Shown here piece by piece: positions 47,410 through 58,689 of a stretch of DNA of 64,000 nucleotides. The DNA comes from Piezodorus guildinii (Eukaryota; Arthropoda; Insecta; Hemiptera; Pentatomidae): the NCBI GenBank assembly GCA_023052935.1, contig CM041295.1, positions 16,678,880-16,742,879 of the forward strand, given 5' to 3'. Within the stretch, counting starts at the first letter, position 1. Every line of letters begins with the position of its first letter. A program made the position numbers and the translations under genes. The notes under the pieces were generated by a model. It had not been told where the DNA came from. It saw only the letters and a program-made list of their open reading frames with translations, and made no database searches.

Positions 47410-48127
47410 GGTTTCAGACAGTATTCTTTCCCAGGGCTCATCGGGAATGAATACGAAACTTCATTAACTGAGATTTAACAAGGATGATGACAGCCTGAAA
47501 GTGCGTACGAAACGTAGAAACCAACTTGTAATTACTACAGAAATGACAGCTATAGATTAATGAATAGAATGTTGATAAATACCTGCCTCGCCCGACCCAG
47601 TCACAACTCCAGTCCCAAGTGCCATTGAAATGACTCCCCAGGTTTATTCAACAGCAAATATTTAGGCTATGAAGCAAAGCAAATTTTCAAAAGGGTCTTC
47701 ATTAAAACTTGGACTTTACATAATTACCTTTATGAGCCATTGAAAATAGGAAAATGCTTACAGCTGTTTATTCTGTTGATAAATAGGAAGTAGGCGTTCC
47801 TAATTAAGGCTTAAGAAAAAAAAAAACTCTTGTGCTCATATCATACAAACTTCACATACCTTCTGCTTGAAATAAAGTTTAGTTTTCACTAACTTATGTA
47901 TGAATAGAAATAATGATGTACTACAACTTATTTTTTTCCTGTTTACTACGCTCTTTTTTCGTTATATAATATTTTTTTAAAGTCTATAACTTTACAGTAT
48001 TATATATGTAGTTTCAATTATCATTATAAGAAAGATTAAAATGTGGTTTAGGTAGCAAAATTCAGTTTTGAAGATTATTCCATGAATGAAATCAACCGAT
48101 TTAAAGATGAATAGATCGAAAGATCGA
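47407..48127. other. Unassigned stretch
   Basis: AT-rich DNA; no gene or repeat match supported. Confidence 0.4.
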
Positions 48128-48420
48128 GAGAACGGCGTGGTCCAGAGGATAGAGCACTAGACTATTGTTCTCCGGCTCCTGGGTTCGAATCTCGGCTGAG
48201 GCAGAATTATATATTCTGTTATTTCAGCCTAGGAGTGACCCTGGGGTATGGTGACCCTCCTGGGATATACCCAGCTTCTATAAAGTGGGTACCCAAAAAC
48301 TGTAGAAAAAACTGGCGGCTGAGCTTGATTTAGGGCTTATCACCTCCTTGTACGACCTTCGGTCGTGAAACAGTATGAATCCAAGACCCTTAATGCGTTA
48401 TAGAGTTACAGGTTTTTAAT
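48128..48420 (+). mobile_element. SINE1 copy, tRNA head intact
   Basis: Head with 'gcgtggtccagaggatagag' (A-box region) and 'ctgggttcgaatctcggctg' (B-box). The body has 'attctgttatttcagcctag', 'ctataaagtgggtacccaaa' and 'acgaccttcggtcgtgaaac' (small hairpin), and ends 'aagacccttaatgcg'. Lacks an obvious TSD or A tail. Confidence 0.78.
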
Positions 48421-48575
48421 GATCAATTAGTTACGCACGTGTGCAAAAGTTTAGTTAAAATTCAAACTGTTTTTATTACTAGTAGTAGTCAGGCATGAGA
48501 TGAAAATATGATGAAAAATATCAAGTAGGTTTGATTCCGATCGAAATAGTCTGACTGGGCTATTGATATCTATTT

Positions 48576-49245
48576 TTTTATTACCTACGGACTCGAACTG
48601 TGGGGGACAACTAAATTTTCGAACATCAATCGTATCCAATCCTTTCAGTAAAGAGTCCTTAGAACAATAGTCAATGCTCCCTACTGTGTTACAAACAAGA
48701 CCTTACACAATGACCTGAATCCCATTTGTTCTAGATCTACTTCCATCTAAATTCCTAAACTTCCACCAGAGGCTAACTCACCTTCCTAATCCTTTATCCC
48801 AATCCCTATCTAGCTCCAGCCATCCCTATAACCCTCCTCGTAGGTTGAAGCGGCAGTGGCCTAGAGACCTCTTATAACTAAGCAATGCTGAGTGTTGGGA
48901 ATGGCCAGCTTATCCACTCATGCTCTGAGTCTGTGGCTCTAGCGCCCTCTCTCAGTCTCCACTGGCTTATTCAGACCGTTGATGCGACTGACTGAGAGGC
49001 GCTGGGATCTCCTGGCGTCGGGGTTCGATTCGAAGATCCCAGGGGTAGTATGTAAATATTGTATATTTATGTATGAATGTGGCCAAGATAATTATTAATT
49101 ATATATTTTATTTTTATCTTTATTTATTCTTCTTTGCTCTATTACTGTACATAAGGAATGAATGACTTCTTATAGCATTAATACTCATTGCCCAAGATTG
49201 TGGCAGATTGTATTATTTCTAAATAAATAATTTAAAAAAAAAAAT
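48576..49245 (+). mobile_element. 5'-truncated LINE family A copy
   Basis: Begins in the ORF2 C-terminal region (TYGLELWGTTK equivalent) and runs to RRLKRQWPRDLL with one or two frame breaks. It then has a 3' UTR with 'cactggcttattcagaccgt' and 'gaggcgctgggatctcctgg' and a short A tail. A third 3' UTR variant beside A1 and A2. Confidence 0.85.
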
Positions 49246-49449
49246 TATATTAATTCGGCCAAACTTGTTTGGTTTTATAATTAATTGCGGTGTACAGATT
49301 AGAAAGCTCTATAGAATTTTCTCCTCTATCTTCCAAAATTATGGTTTTTGTTGCGCTTTACTAATTCTAAAACTCTATTCATATTTTTATTAAAAATAAG
49401 TGAGTTATGGGTGTTTATAGGTAAAATTTCAATTTTCTTCTTTTCTTAT

Positions 49450-49735
49450 TTATAATTATTCGCGGTTTTTGATTAAAAAACTCTAATACATTTTTTTTTT
49501 CTACCTTACAAAAATTACCGAGTTATTGAATAAAATCGGCCGCCATTTTAAAACTAATCGGCTGATATCAACGTCTTAGTGTTAGGTCTTCGTGAGATAC
49601 GCTAGTATAATTTTGCCGAGTTTATTCGGATTCTACCAATTTCGAAACCTCGAATGCCCTCAAATTTAGAGAAGGACTATTTTTTTTTGTGGATTACAAT
49701 GGTTCATTATTGAAAAATAAACCAAAATATTTTAT
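49450..49735 (-). repeat. Repeat R, inverted partial copy
   Basis: Reverse-complement counterpart of 53510-53960 ('ctaccttacaaaaattaccg', 'attttaaaactaatcg', 'tgccctcaaattta', 'ttgtggattacaatggttca'), with an internal deletion near 49620. Non-coding. Confidence 0.5.
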
Positions 49736-50049
49736 TTTTACATGTTTGTTGCGGTCCATTGTCTTCAATAAAATAAGAGCATTAACATTATCCTAACTTG
49801 ACGTTTGCAAATATTCTGAATATTTACTTAGGAGGTGAAGGAATATTTTGTTTTTTTAATTAAATTAAAACTGATGCTTTGCGTATAGAGGTAGCGACGG
49901 AATTCCAGGATGTAGTGGTCCATAGTACCTTGTTTTTTTCCGAGGATTATATGTCAAGATGTAGAACTGGGCAGTAAAGAGATAAGTGAGGTATTATTAA
50001 GACGGTTGTTAAGATATTTTTAAAGTAGAATACATTACACCATTTCCAG

Positions 50050-50420
50050 TACAAAGGTTCATTATTGAAAATAATAAACCAAAATTAACAAGCGTGATGA
50101 AAGAATTATACTGTTTCAATGGGAATATTTATTTTCGATTGAAAAATACAAAATTAAAAAACAAACAAAAATTTAGGTAATAAGTATTAAACCGATAAGC
50201 GAACTGAAATAGCATAAATAAAGAAAAATAAGAATTAAGAAAAACTAAATAATAATCTTGGCCTCATACTATACAATATTCACAAACTGCCTTTTTTTTT
50301 CTAGTCCATTGCAATTTCTCATTATTGAAAATAATAAACCAAAATAAATAAACGTAATAAAATAATTATACTGTTTCAATGGGAACATTAATTTTATACT
50401 GAAAAATAGAACATTCAGAA
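50050..50420. repeat. Short duplicated segments at the edge of repeat R
   Basis: 'ttcattattgaaaataataa' plus 'attatactgtttcaatggga' occurs at 50070-50140 and 50320-50390. The intervening 50170-50310 ('aataagtattaaaccgataa', 'cttggcctcatactatacaa') is repeated at 51617-51770. A local segmental duplication, now separated by the LINE/SINE insertions. Confidence 0.55.
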
Positions 50421-50424
50421 TAAT

Positions 50425-51295
50425 AATAATAATAGGCTTACCGAACCCGAAGGTTCGATGCCGGTACCACCAAACTCTGTCCACACAGACTCGTCCAATG
50501 ATCACCGTTCAAGCCCAAGCCCCTGAGGTCAGCCTTAACGCAATCCTCCCATCGGCGCTTCGGCCTACCAGTCGGATTTGCGAAAACCAACTTTCTCGGA
50601 ATCCGTTTCTCATGGAGACCAACAACTTTACTCGTCCATTTGAGTCTCCACGATACTATCAACTCAATCATATTCACAGGATACAAGTTCCGCAATTCCG
50701 CGTTGTGCAACCTTCTAAACTCCACAGTGGCCTCATCTCTCTTCGGACCAAATATTTTACGCGGTGCTTTATTTTCGAAAACCTTAAGCCGTTGTTCATC
50801 CTTCAAAGTAAGCGGCCACGTTTCACATCCATAAAGAACCGTCGGAAGAATAATAATAATAAAAAAAAAAAAAAAAACCTATGCCACTACAACCCATGAA
50901 GAGTCTTGGGCTCAGTACATGTAGAGATTCGTACAGTTTCAAGGCCAACGGCCGAGCCATGAGATGATACGGCCGAGATCACGCGCAGTCGCCAGGTTTT
51001 TTCCCCATTTATGGGTACCCACTTTGTAGAGGTTGGGTCTGCACCTGGAGGGTCTCCGTACCTTAGGATCGCTCCCCCCCCCTCCCCCTCCGGCTGAAAT
51101 AACAGAATAAATAATATTCCGTCACAACTGGGATTCGAACGGAAGAATAATAGTTTTATAAATTCTGACCTTTATATTTTTAGATAGAAGTCGCGAACTA
51201 AGTAACTTAGCAACTAAATAATAACACGCATTTCCCACAATTAACCGGGACTTTATTTCTACGTGGATTTCATTTTTTCTTGTTATCATTGAACC
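50425..51295 (-). mobile_element. RTE-like LINE fragment, interrupted by SINE1
   Basis: Same family as 36931-37930. The 3' end gives SLCGQSLVVPASNLRVR; upstream RPKRRWEDCVKADLRGLG, KVFENKAPRKIFGPKRDEA and, beyond the SINE, the thumb-side region to about 51295, where family A 3' UTR sequence begins. The tail is (AAT)n at 50419-50431. 5'-truncated, with broken frames. Confidence 0.82.
50856..51139 (-). mobile_element. SINE1 copy inserted in an RTE-like LINE
   Basis: A perfect 13-bp TSD, cggaagaataata, at 50843-50855 and 51140-51152. The A tail is the A run at about 50861-50878 in plus orientation of the complement. The 5' end is truncated inside the tRNA B-box (gttcgaatccc at the boundary), so it lacks the A-box and most of the Pol III promoter. 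A C-rich run lies at about 51076-51087. Confidence 0.88.
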
Positions 51296-51562
51296 AGAAC
51301 ATACAGAAACTGTTCTTTATTGAGTAATATTCCAATCAGTCCAATTTAGGACATATTTAATAGTGATAAAGGACTACATTCACACGATGACGATAAATTT
51401 ATATTATAATAGTACAATATACATATATACAAAACAAAATCAATAAAAATATTATACAAAACAAAATCAATAAAAATATTCTACAAAAAAAAAATCAATA
51501 AAAATATTATACATAACAAAATCAATAAAAATATATACAAAAGTCACTCATACCTATAGAAC

Positions 51563-51566
<4 letters not shown>
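51296..51566 (-). mobile_element. LINE family A 3' UTR fragment
   Basis: Inverted match to the A1 3' UTR ('ctttattgagtaatattcca', 'gtccaatttaggaca', 'ctacattcacacgatg'). An internal (ATACAAAACAAAATCAATAAAAAT)-like unit of about 33 bp is repeated three to four times at 51430-51540, which is not in A1. The A tail is missing. Confidence 0.75.

Positions 51567-51613
<47 letters not shown>
51567..51613. repeat. Poly(A) run of about 47 nt
   Basis: Long pure A run flanked by 'aacatta' on both sides (51560-51566 and about 51611-51617). Confidence 0.9.
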
Positions 51614-51614
<1 letters not shown>

Positions 51615-52230
51615 ATTAGGTAATAAGTATTAAACCAATAAGCGAACCGAAATAGCATAAATAAAGAAAAGTAAGGATTGAGAAAAACTAAAAAATAACC
51701 TTGGCCTCATACTATACGATATTCACAAACGGCCTTTTTTTTCTTTTTGGTCGATTACAATTGTTCATTATTGAAAATAATAAAATTTTAAAACATACAT
51801 ATAATTTCTTCTATATTATTCTCAGAAATGACATCCCCTCTTCATTAGCTGCTTCCAGACTTTTTGAGGGAGCCTTTCATGCTTAAAGTTTTCTAATAAG
51901 CAAGACGTGAGGACCCCCTTTTTCATCCCTTTCACCGAGGAGATGTTTCAATCGGGGCAGCCATCTTCATTTATTGTCCTCGTGTTTCGACCCCCCCCCC
52001 CTCCCACCCCACCCTGCTTTTCTTCTCCCCTGTCCCAATAAGTCTTCCCTTGTTTAGTGTTTACAAGCTCTAATCCTCCTTTTTAGTAATTATCTGGGTG
52101 TTTTCCTTGTAAACTTAAGAGAGGTACTTAAGAACCATTTCTTAAGCTCTACCCTTGTAGCTATTTTGAGAAAATTATTTCCTCATAATTTGCATTAATT
52201 TTTATAACGTACTCAGTTAACGGTATTTAG
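51614..52230. other. Duplicate of 50170-50310 then unassigned DNA
   Basis: 51617-51785 repeats 50170-50340 at about 88% by eye. Then AT-rich DNA with a C run (51991-52002). No gene supported. Confidence 0.45.
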
Positions 52231-52234
52231 TATA

Positions 52235-53370
52235 ACTTTCGGTTTTATTTGTAATCGACCAAAAAAAAAAAAAAATCCCTCCTCCCGTAAAATGTGAGGA
52301 CTTACATTTCAAGATACGTAGAATGCGAATAACGAACAAAATAATAAAATAAAATAATAAAAATAAAGTTTGTCCGCCGTACGCCGTCCGCAGCTTTTCT
52401 CTGATACCAATGGATCTATAATTTTTGGAATTTTGCACAAAAATAACAGAGCATCTAACGATGATCCTGACACCTGGAGTTGATATTAGCCAATTAGTTT
52501 TGAAATGGCGGGGATCACTTCTTTTTTTTAAATATTTATTTATTGAAATTTGCAACTGTAATTTGTATTACAAGTAAATATGCTAAAAGAAAAATCACAT
52601 GAGACAGACTTGTAGAGGAACAACCCAACGGTAGCACTCCAGTAACTATTTTAAACTAGAAGGTCTCGAGGCCATCTTCTTTTCAGACGCCTCGGAGGAT
52701 TATCAGGAATCGAACAGGAAGCTAGGGTTGAAACTAGTTGGTTGGGGTGGGGATGGAGTTCGTCATACAAGGATTGATATCTGGTTCGGGCCAAATCAGC
52801 AATATATGGAACATTAAGGTCTTTATGGATGAGTTTGTTGGTGACAAAGTAAGGAGCATTGAGGATTTTACGAAGGATTTTGGACTGTAGGGATTGGATA
52901 CGAGAAGAATTCTATGGTTTAGTAGAGCCCCAATGTTCAACTCCGTAAGACCATATAGGCCTTATGATGATCATGTAGATGAGCCTTTTGTAGTTAAGTG
53001 GAAGGTTTGCGAGTCTCTCTAGTAAGTGTTGAAGTAATCGAAAGCGGCAAGCAGTTTCTTGTCGTTTCAGTCTTGTGTGCGGATTCCATTTGAGACGTTT
53101 GTCAAGGAGGAGTCCTAGGTAGCTGATCTGTTCAACAGGGACAAGTGGAATATTATGAAAGGATACTGTAGGACAGGATGTCATTGGCTTACGACGACGA
53201 TTACTTTTAAAAATCTTTTTAATTTAATAACTCAGTTATTTTTGAAACTAGAGAAAACCTTTATAAGAGTTTTTTAACCAAGAAATTTCAAAAAATTATT
53301 TTTCAAAATATAAATAAATTTTATATGGTTAAGCCACAACTTATTAAAGATGTGGTTCCCTGATAGCTCG
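52235..53370 (+). repeat. Repeat R copy 1, split by a LINE
   Basis: 'gtaatcgaccaaaaaaaaaa', 'gcacaaaaataacagagcat', 'acgatgatcctgacacctgg' and 'aataactcagttatttttga' match 53505-53960 in order, with the family C LINE 52521-53198 inside. Non-coding; class unknown. Confidence 0.65.
52521..53198 (-). mobile_element. 5'-truncated LINE, family C copy 3
   Basis: Flanked by gatcactt (52513-52520) and gattactt (53199-53206), a 7/8 TSD. Minus frames: TSCPTVSFHNIPLVPVE, YLGLLLDKRLKWNPHTRLKR, LIYMIIIRPIWSYGVEHW; the end is broken. 3' tail at the plus T run 52521-52529. Confidence 0.85.
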
Positions 53371-53504
53371 GTTATTATTGATGGAAGAGAAGCAATATAA
53401 CAATTTTTGTAAATCATGATATTTTGAATTATTTGAATGTAAAAGGAAAGGAAAAATATTTATAAAAGAAGTCTAGTATAAATTCTTTCGGGTTATTATT
53501 TCCA

Positions 53505-53960
53505 ATAATGAACCTTTTTGATCGACCAAAAAAAAAAAAAAAGAAAACTTACCCCCTCTTAAAATTTGAGGGCTTACGTTTCAATATACCTAAAACCCGA
53601 AAAATGAATTTTAGAAAATCCGTTTGTCCAGCGTCCCCCGTACGCCTTACGCGGCTTTTCCCTGAAACTACTGGACCTTTTTTTTTTTTTATATGTCACA
53701 AAAATATCAGAGTACCCAACGATGATCCTAACATATCCTAGACTTGATATTTGCAGATCAGTTTTAAGATGATGGCGATTAGTTTTAAACAGTGATTTAA
53801 TTCAATAACTCAGTTATTTTTGAAGGTAGAGAAAAAATATATAAGTGTTTATTAACCACGAAAGAGCAAACAAATTATTTTTCCAAAAAAATAAAAATAA
53901 AAAATATATTAATTTTATATGGTCAAGCAACAACTTATAAGATATGTGAGCTATTAAATT
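53505..53960 (+). repeat. Repeat R copy 2, uninterrupted
   Basis: Intact counterpart of copy 1, about 75-80% identical by eye. Ends near 'tatggtcaagcaacaactta', followed by a short family D right end (53970-54015, 'gaggtaagtaaaaggcgtgt'). Confidence 0.6.
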
Positions 53961-54015
53961 GATTTTTACAGCCGAGGTAAGTAAAAGGCGTGTGTTGCCC
54001 GCACCAAATTTATAT

Positions 54016-54394
54016 GTACAAAATGATATAATATAGCTACAAAATAGTATATTACAATAAAATAAATTAAAAGAGACTAGTTCAAATCAGATGTGACTAG
54101 CGAAAGCTTTTGACTTTTGGTTTTGAAAACATGAGCACCATTGCACAAGATGTCAATGTTATTAAGCAACTCATTAGCGGCTCTGGTTAAACCTGGGGTA
54201 GGTGCGTAATATAGATAATAATCTTTATTCCTTGAAGATAAACTTATTTGAGCGAGTGGAAACAGATGTACCATTGAATTTGATTTCTTCTCGAAGGAAT
54301 GGACAAACAATTTTGGAATTATTCTGGAAAAAAAAAAAAATCAAGTCCAGATATTTTCTACGGTTAGCTAGGGTTGGCAGATTCAATTCAATCA
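54016..54394. other. Unassigned stretch
   Basis: A 77-codon minus frame (54310-54077) has no recognisable domain; not supported as a gene. Confidence 0.3.
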
Positions 54395-55099
54395 TAATTC
54401 GACGATTACATAAGTGTATATTACCTTACTTGGAGTTACCTTTAACCATAACCTATCCTGGAATAACCATGTATCCGAAAATCCATTTCCATACTCAAAC
54501 AGCTCTATAGATTCTGTGAATCCTTACCTTTAAAAACCCGTCAGCTACTTGTTTCCTCTATTATCTTCCCGAACTTCGGCTCACTGGTGTACGGGGGACT
54601 AACTGATGAACTAGAAATAAAATTAAAACGACTTATGAATTGTTTTATCAGATTTATTTTCGGAGCCCGTAAACGTGATCATATTTCTGGTTATTATACC
54701 ATCTTAAAATGGCTCTATCCTTCTGTTCGACGACAATATTTCCTTGGTTCCTACTTATTCCAAACTCTAAAAAATAGAAAACCTTCCTACATAATAGAGC
54801 TCCTCACCCTCCGATCTGATATCCATTCGTTAAATACTAGAACCCAATCAATCAATTTTTATACCCCATTACATAAAACTGCATCCTTTCACAAATCGTT
54901 TTCGTTCGCTCCTCATCCTTCTGTAATTCGCTGCCCATCTCCATTCGTAAAGCCACCTCTCTCTCTCTTCCTTCAAACAACTGTTCCACTAATTTATATT
55001 AAGGCGATCAGAGATAATTCTAAGAGATTTCTGTATTCACTCAAATCTATCAGTGAAGGTACCATAGTGGGAAGACCACACACAAGAATTAATAATTAA
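54395..55099 (+). pseudogene. LINE family B C-terminal fragment
   Basis: Opens with a broken thumb region (LSWNNH equivalent near 54460), then a 170-codon open frame: RLMNCFIRFIFGARKRDHIS, RRQYFLGSYLFQTLKNRKPS, ELLTLRSDIHSLNTRTQSIN, HKTASFHKSFSFAPHPSVIR. This is the post-RT C-terminus of family B. The RT catalytic part is truncated. No 3' UTR end seen, so the 3' side is lost too. Confidence 0.82.
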
Positions 55100-55770
55100 T
55101 TAAACCTTCTAAGTTAAGGTTTGGGACGGATCCGACCCTAGCTTCTGTTTTTGTAAATAGCAATTGACCAATAGCTTTGAAGACCACTGCACTTCAGCTA
55201 CTCGATTAGTCATTCTTTTTTCCCATTTTACCGAAGTGGGTCTCCAACTAGTCACATCCTAGTAACAATTATTTTACTTTTAGCTGGTTCATTCTCTGGG
55301 CGGTTCGTAAACAATTCCACCTTACTCAGTATCATCCAAATTTCTATCTGACATAGACGTGAAATTCTTGGGTTACAAGTTAAATTATTTTTAATTGAAA
55401 CATTAAATTATTTTTAAACGTTTCGATCTTATTTATTACAACTACTACGGGGAGAAAAACTTTTTTTTTTTTAACTCCAGAAGAGGCTTTAGAAGAAATG
55501 TGACGCCAGCAAGAGGAATCCGACAATGAGCTTTTTTCTTCTGTGGGAAGTGACAGTGAATATGATTTACAACCCAGAAATTACAACAGAAATTTAAAGT
55601 AAGCTTTTCGTGAGTTTTGTTTGTACATTTATCTATTGTTTTAACTATTTTAATGAGTTTTTTTTATTATAATACCTTAAATGAATTTGGTTTCCCTTCA
55701 TATTTGGTTTTATTTCTAAGCCGTAGGACGTTATTTGACCCTGAGCAATATTAATTAATTTTTCATCAAA
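55100..55770. other. Unassigned stretch with a short acidic open segment
   Basis: About 55470-55606 reads SDNELFSSVGSDSEYDLQ with one upstream stop, followed by a possible donor 'aaagtaagc' at 55599. An acidic, Ser-rich segment of this kind occurs at the N-terminus of piggyBac-type transposases and many host proteins. Too short to assign. Confidence 0.25.
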
Positions 55771-55771
55771 A

Positions 55772-57045
55772 TGATGGTCAGCATAACAGCCTCCCATCCC
55801 ATCCAGGATTTTTTTAATAGGAATAAAAAATCCTTAGTTATACCATCCTTCGGAGGGGACGTAAAATTATTATTTTTTTTATTTTATTTATTTATAGTAA
55901 TTTACAACTGTACTAAAGAATACAATAAGTGAATGTGTAGTATGAAAATAAAAAGTCATGAAAATGTCTTGAGAAATAACTACCCAGTGGTAGCACTTTA
56001 CTACCTATTTTAACTCAGTAGGTCCCAAGGCCACCTTCTTTTCAGTCGCCTTGGAGGGTTATCAGGGATATCTGAGGAACATAAGTTACGGGCAAGTGGG
56101 TTTGTATGGGCAGGGAGTTTAGAATGGAAAGAGGAGTATCTATCACGGGCCATGTCTGCAACAAATGGGATGTTTAGGTCATTATGGAGGAGTTGATTTG
56201 TGACAAAATGAGGAGCATTCAGGATTTTGCGAAGGATTTTGGATTGTAAGGACTGGATGCGGGAGGAATTAGATGGTTTCGTAGAGCCCCAAAGCTCGAT
56301 CCCATATGACCAAATAAGTCTGATAATTGAGATGTAGATGAGTCTTTTGTAATATACTGTATATATAAGTTTTGAACGTTTGTCTAGTAAGTGTTGTAGT
56401 AATCGATATCTTCGAGCAGTTTCTTGTCGTTTCAGTCTTGTGTGAGGATTCCAAGTAAGGCGCTTGTCAAGATGGAGACCTAGGTATTGGATTTGTTCTA
56501 CACAAGTAAGGGTAATGTTATTAAAGGATACTGGGGGGCAGGAAGTCTTCGGTTTCGATTTACGAAGGGTAAAGGTGATTTTTTGGGATTTATTTTAATC
56601 CTCCAATTTTGACGCCATTCTTCAATGGCTGTGATATGGAACTGAAGGGTTTGGGATGAAGTAGTTGGATCATTATGGACGGATAAGACACACGTGTCAT
56701 CAGAATAAGTATTGAGGACAGTATGAGGATGGAGTGGAATGTCAGCTGTATAAAGGGAGTAGAGGATAGGACCTAAGCTACTACCTAGAGGCGCTCCAGC
56801 AAATAGGAAAAATGTGGATGAGTAGGAAAAGTTATAGTTCACCTTAAATGTTCTGCCAGTAAGGTAGGAACGCATTAATAGGAAATATGTAGAGGTGAGG
56901 AATTGACGGAGTTTGTAAAGCAGTCCCTGGTGCCAGACTAGGTTAAAATTAAAATCCTAATAAACCTGGATAGGCAAAATTTAGGACTCCCACTTTAGCA
57001 TCGTCCGATTAGCCACAGCAGCATAAAGAACTTCAAATAAATAAA
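55772..57045 (+). mobile_element. SINE2 copy split by a LINE
   Basis: 55772-55869 holds the head-side part ('cagcataacagcctcccat', 'aaaaaatccttagttatacc', 'tccttcggaggggacgtaaa'). 56952-57045 holds the tail-side part ('aaacctggataggcaaaatt', 'gcatcgtccgattagccaca'). About 50 bp of the SINE centre is missing at the junction. Confidence 0.8.
55870..56943 (-). mobile_element. 5'-truncated LINE, family C copy 4, inside SINE2
   Basis: Possible TSD taaaatta at 55862-55869 and 56944-56951. Minus frames: MRSYLTGRTFKVN, GAPLGSSLGPILYSLYTADI, TYSDDTCVLS (the YADD position reads YSDD), LLDKRL-like and a broken C-terminus. The 3' tail is AT-rich (plus 55870-55895). The longest family C copy here. Confidence 0.83.
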
Positions 57046-57639
57046 TAATTTATGATCGGTTACATGAATCCAAATGTTTATTTTTTTTATGTTATAAACT
57101 ATTATTTTGGTTTAAATAATATTAAAATTAACGGATCCGACCCCACCTTACCTTGTACGAGTCAGAAACTCACCTTACCCACGAAGGGTTAAGGACCTTA
57201 TTAAATAACAGTATATGTTTTTATAACGTTAATATCAGTAAAGTCTTTTGAGCTCCCATGACTAAAACAAAGCAGCCTATTGCATTTTTTACATAGATAA
57301 AGCCTATTTTTTTTTTTTTTTTTTTTTATAATTAAGTAGACCCTCTATGATCACTGCTCAAATTATGCAATGATGTACAATGAGAAAGATCCGAGATGCG
57401 GGAGTGGATTAATCGAATAGAGAGTAAGGGAATATGGTAGGGCAGGCTGCCCGGAGATAGATTAATAAGGGCACTTTAGCCGTGACGCTAGTCCCACGAT
57501 TTGGTTTCATCTAAATTGCAGGAGCTCATAAGCCACTCCAATCCACTCAAGGGCTCCTCTGTATCCACCCCTTCGGAATATCTTGTTATATCGATCCAGA
57601 GCCAATGGAGAAGTAATTATATTTTTTACTTTTACTTAC
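57046..57639. other. Unassigned stretch
   Basis: Contains a T run (57309-57327) and a less AT-rich patch at 57360-57600. No gene supported. Confidence 0.35.
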
Positions 57640-57785
57640 CTATATATGAAATATTTAGTAAGGGAAAGTATTGCGATCTTGAAATAAGGAAACCTAAATT
57701 TCTGGTTTTAAAAGTGTATGTGCCTGAGATGTTACAGCAAATTTCACACAAAAATAGGCCACCCGGAAGTGGTATTTTATATGTA
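57640..57785. repeat. Repeat family E fragment
   Basis: 'tatatatgaaatatttagta' and 'gaaagtattgcgatcttgaa' match the inverted end of 29600-30012. Truncated on its right by mariner M3. Confidence 0.5.
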
Positions 57786-58640
57786 TGTTGTTTCACATGA
57801 AATGTCCGTTTTTATAGTTTCTGAAATACATAAAGGATTTTGCAGGCCTCTGCGTTATATTCTGAATGTTTACATATTTAAAGTAAACAGTTATTAATCC
57901 TCTACCTTTGTATTATAAACATTAGCTTCCCAATCAATTACCCACTTTTTAGTATAGCTCCAAATATGAACATGGAAACACGGGATTTTCGAGTAATATT
58001 TTTGTACGAGTTTAAACTCGGCCATTCAGCACCTGGCTCAGTTGTTAATGAACGAACCATTTTCCGTTGGTTTGTTAAGTTTTCAGTTGGGAATACCGAC
58101 TTGGAAAACTTGCCCCGGGGAAGACCTCTGTCCGTAATTGACGACGATGTCCTCAAACATAAAGTTCAACTAAATGCACACAACTAAATGCAAGTGCATC
58201 TACCGTTTCCAGACATTTAAAATGTATTGGGAAAGTAAAAAAAGCTCGATACATGGGTACCTCATGATCTCACTGATCGGCAGCAAGACCCCATGTTTCA
58301 AAACATACCGTGCAAAAATTATGGGCTACGAAGTTCTTCCGCACCCACCATATTCTCCCGACTTGTCTCCAACAGATTACCACCTGTTCAGGAATTTAGA
58401 CAACTTCATCAAAGGAAAACTTTTTAAAAGTGATGATCAAGTGAAAAGTGCGTTTTTAGATTTTGTTTCACTTTAAAGCTTAGAGTTTTTCAGTTCGGGG
58501 ATAAAAAAGTTGGTGTCACGTTGGGAAAAATGTGTATAAAAAGAAGGTAAATACTGTGAATAAAATTATCTTGTTTTCATATCGTATTTTAATAAATATC
58601 CTTTACCTTGAAAACGGACATTTCATGTGACACAACACAA
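57786..58640 (+). mobile_element. Internally deleted mariner M3, 855 bp
   Basis: TA at 57784-57785 and 58641-58642. Ends tgttgtttcacatgaaatgt and (inverted) ttgtgttgtgtcacatgaaa. HTH region from 57966 (METRDFRVIFLYEFKLGHSA; a short loss follows, then NERTIFRWFVKF). The linker part is in broken frames. After the junction 'ccatgtttcaaaacataccg' comes the C-terminus with EVLPHPPYSPDLSPTDYHLF. The junction is the same as in M2. The TGDE and HDN regions are absent. Non-autonomous. Confidence 0.9.
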
Positions 58641-58689
58641 TAATTATAATTTGATAACAAACAAAATGAGAAATGACTAAACATATTTT

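Noticed and set aside
51560..51617. 47-nt A run flanked by 'aacatta' as a tail-only retroposition with TSD
   Set aside because: The 7-bp repeat is AT-rich and could be chance. Nothing but A lies between, so microsatellite expansion is equally likely.
54077..54310. 77-codon minus frame containing TPGLTRAANELLNN
   Set aside because: No recognisable family, start context or repeat support; cannot be separated from a chance frame.
55340..55370. 'gtgaaattcttgg' resembling a conserved 18S rRNA segment
   Set aside because: Only about 13 bases match and the flanks do not continue as rRNA; judged chance.
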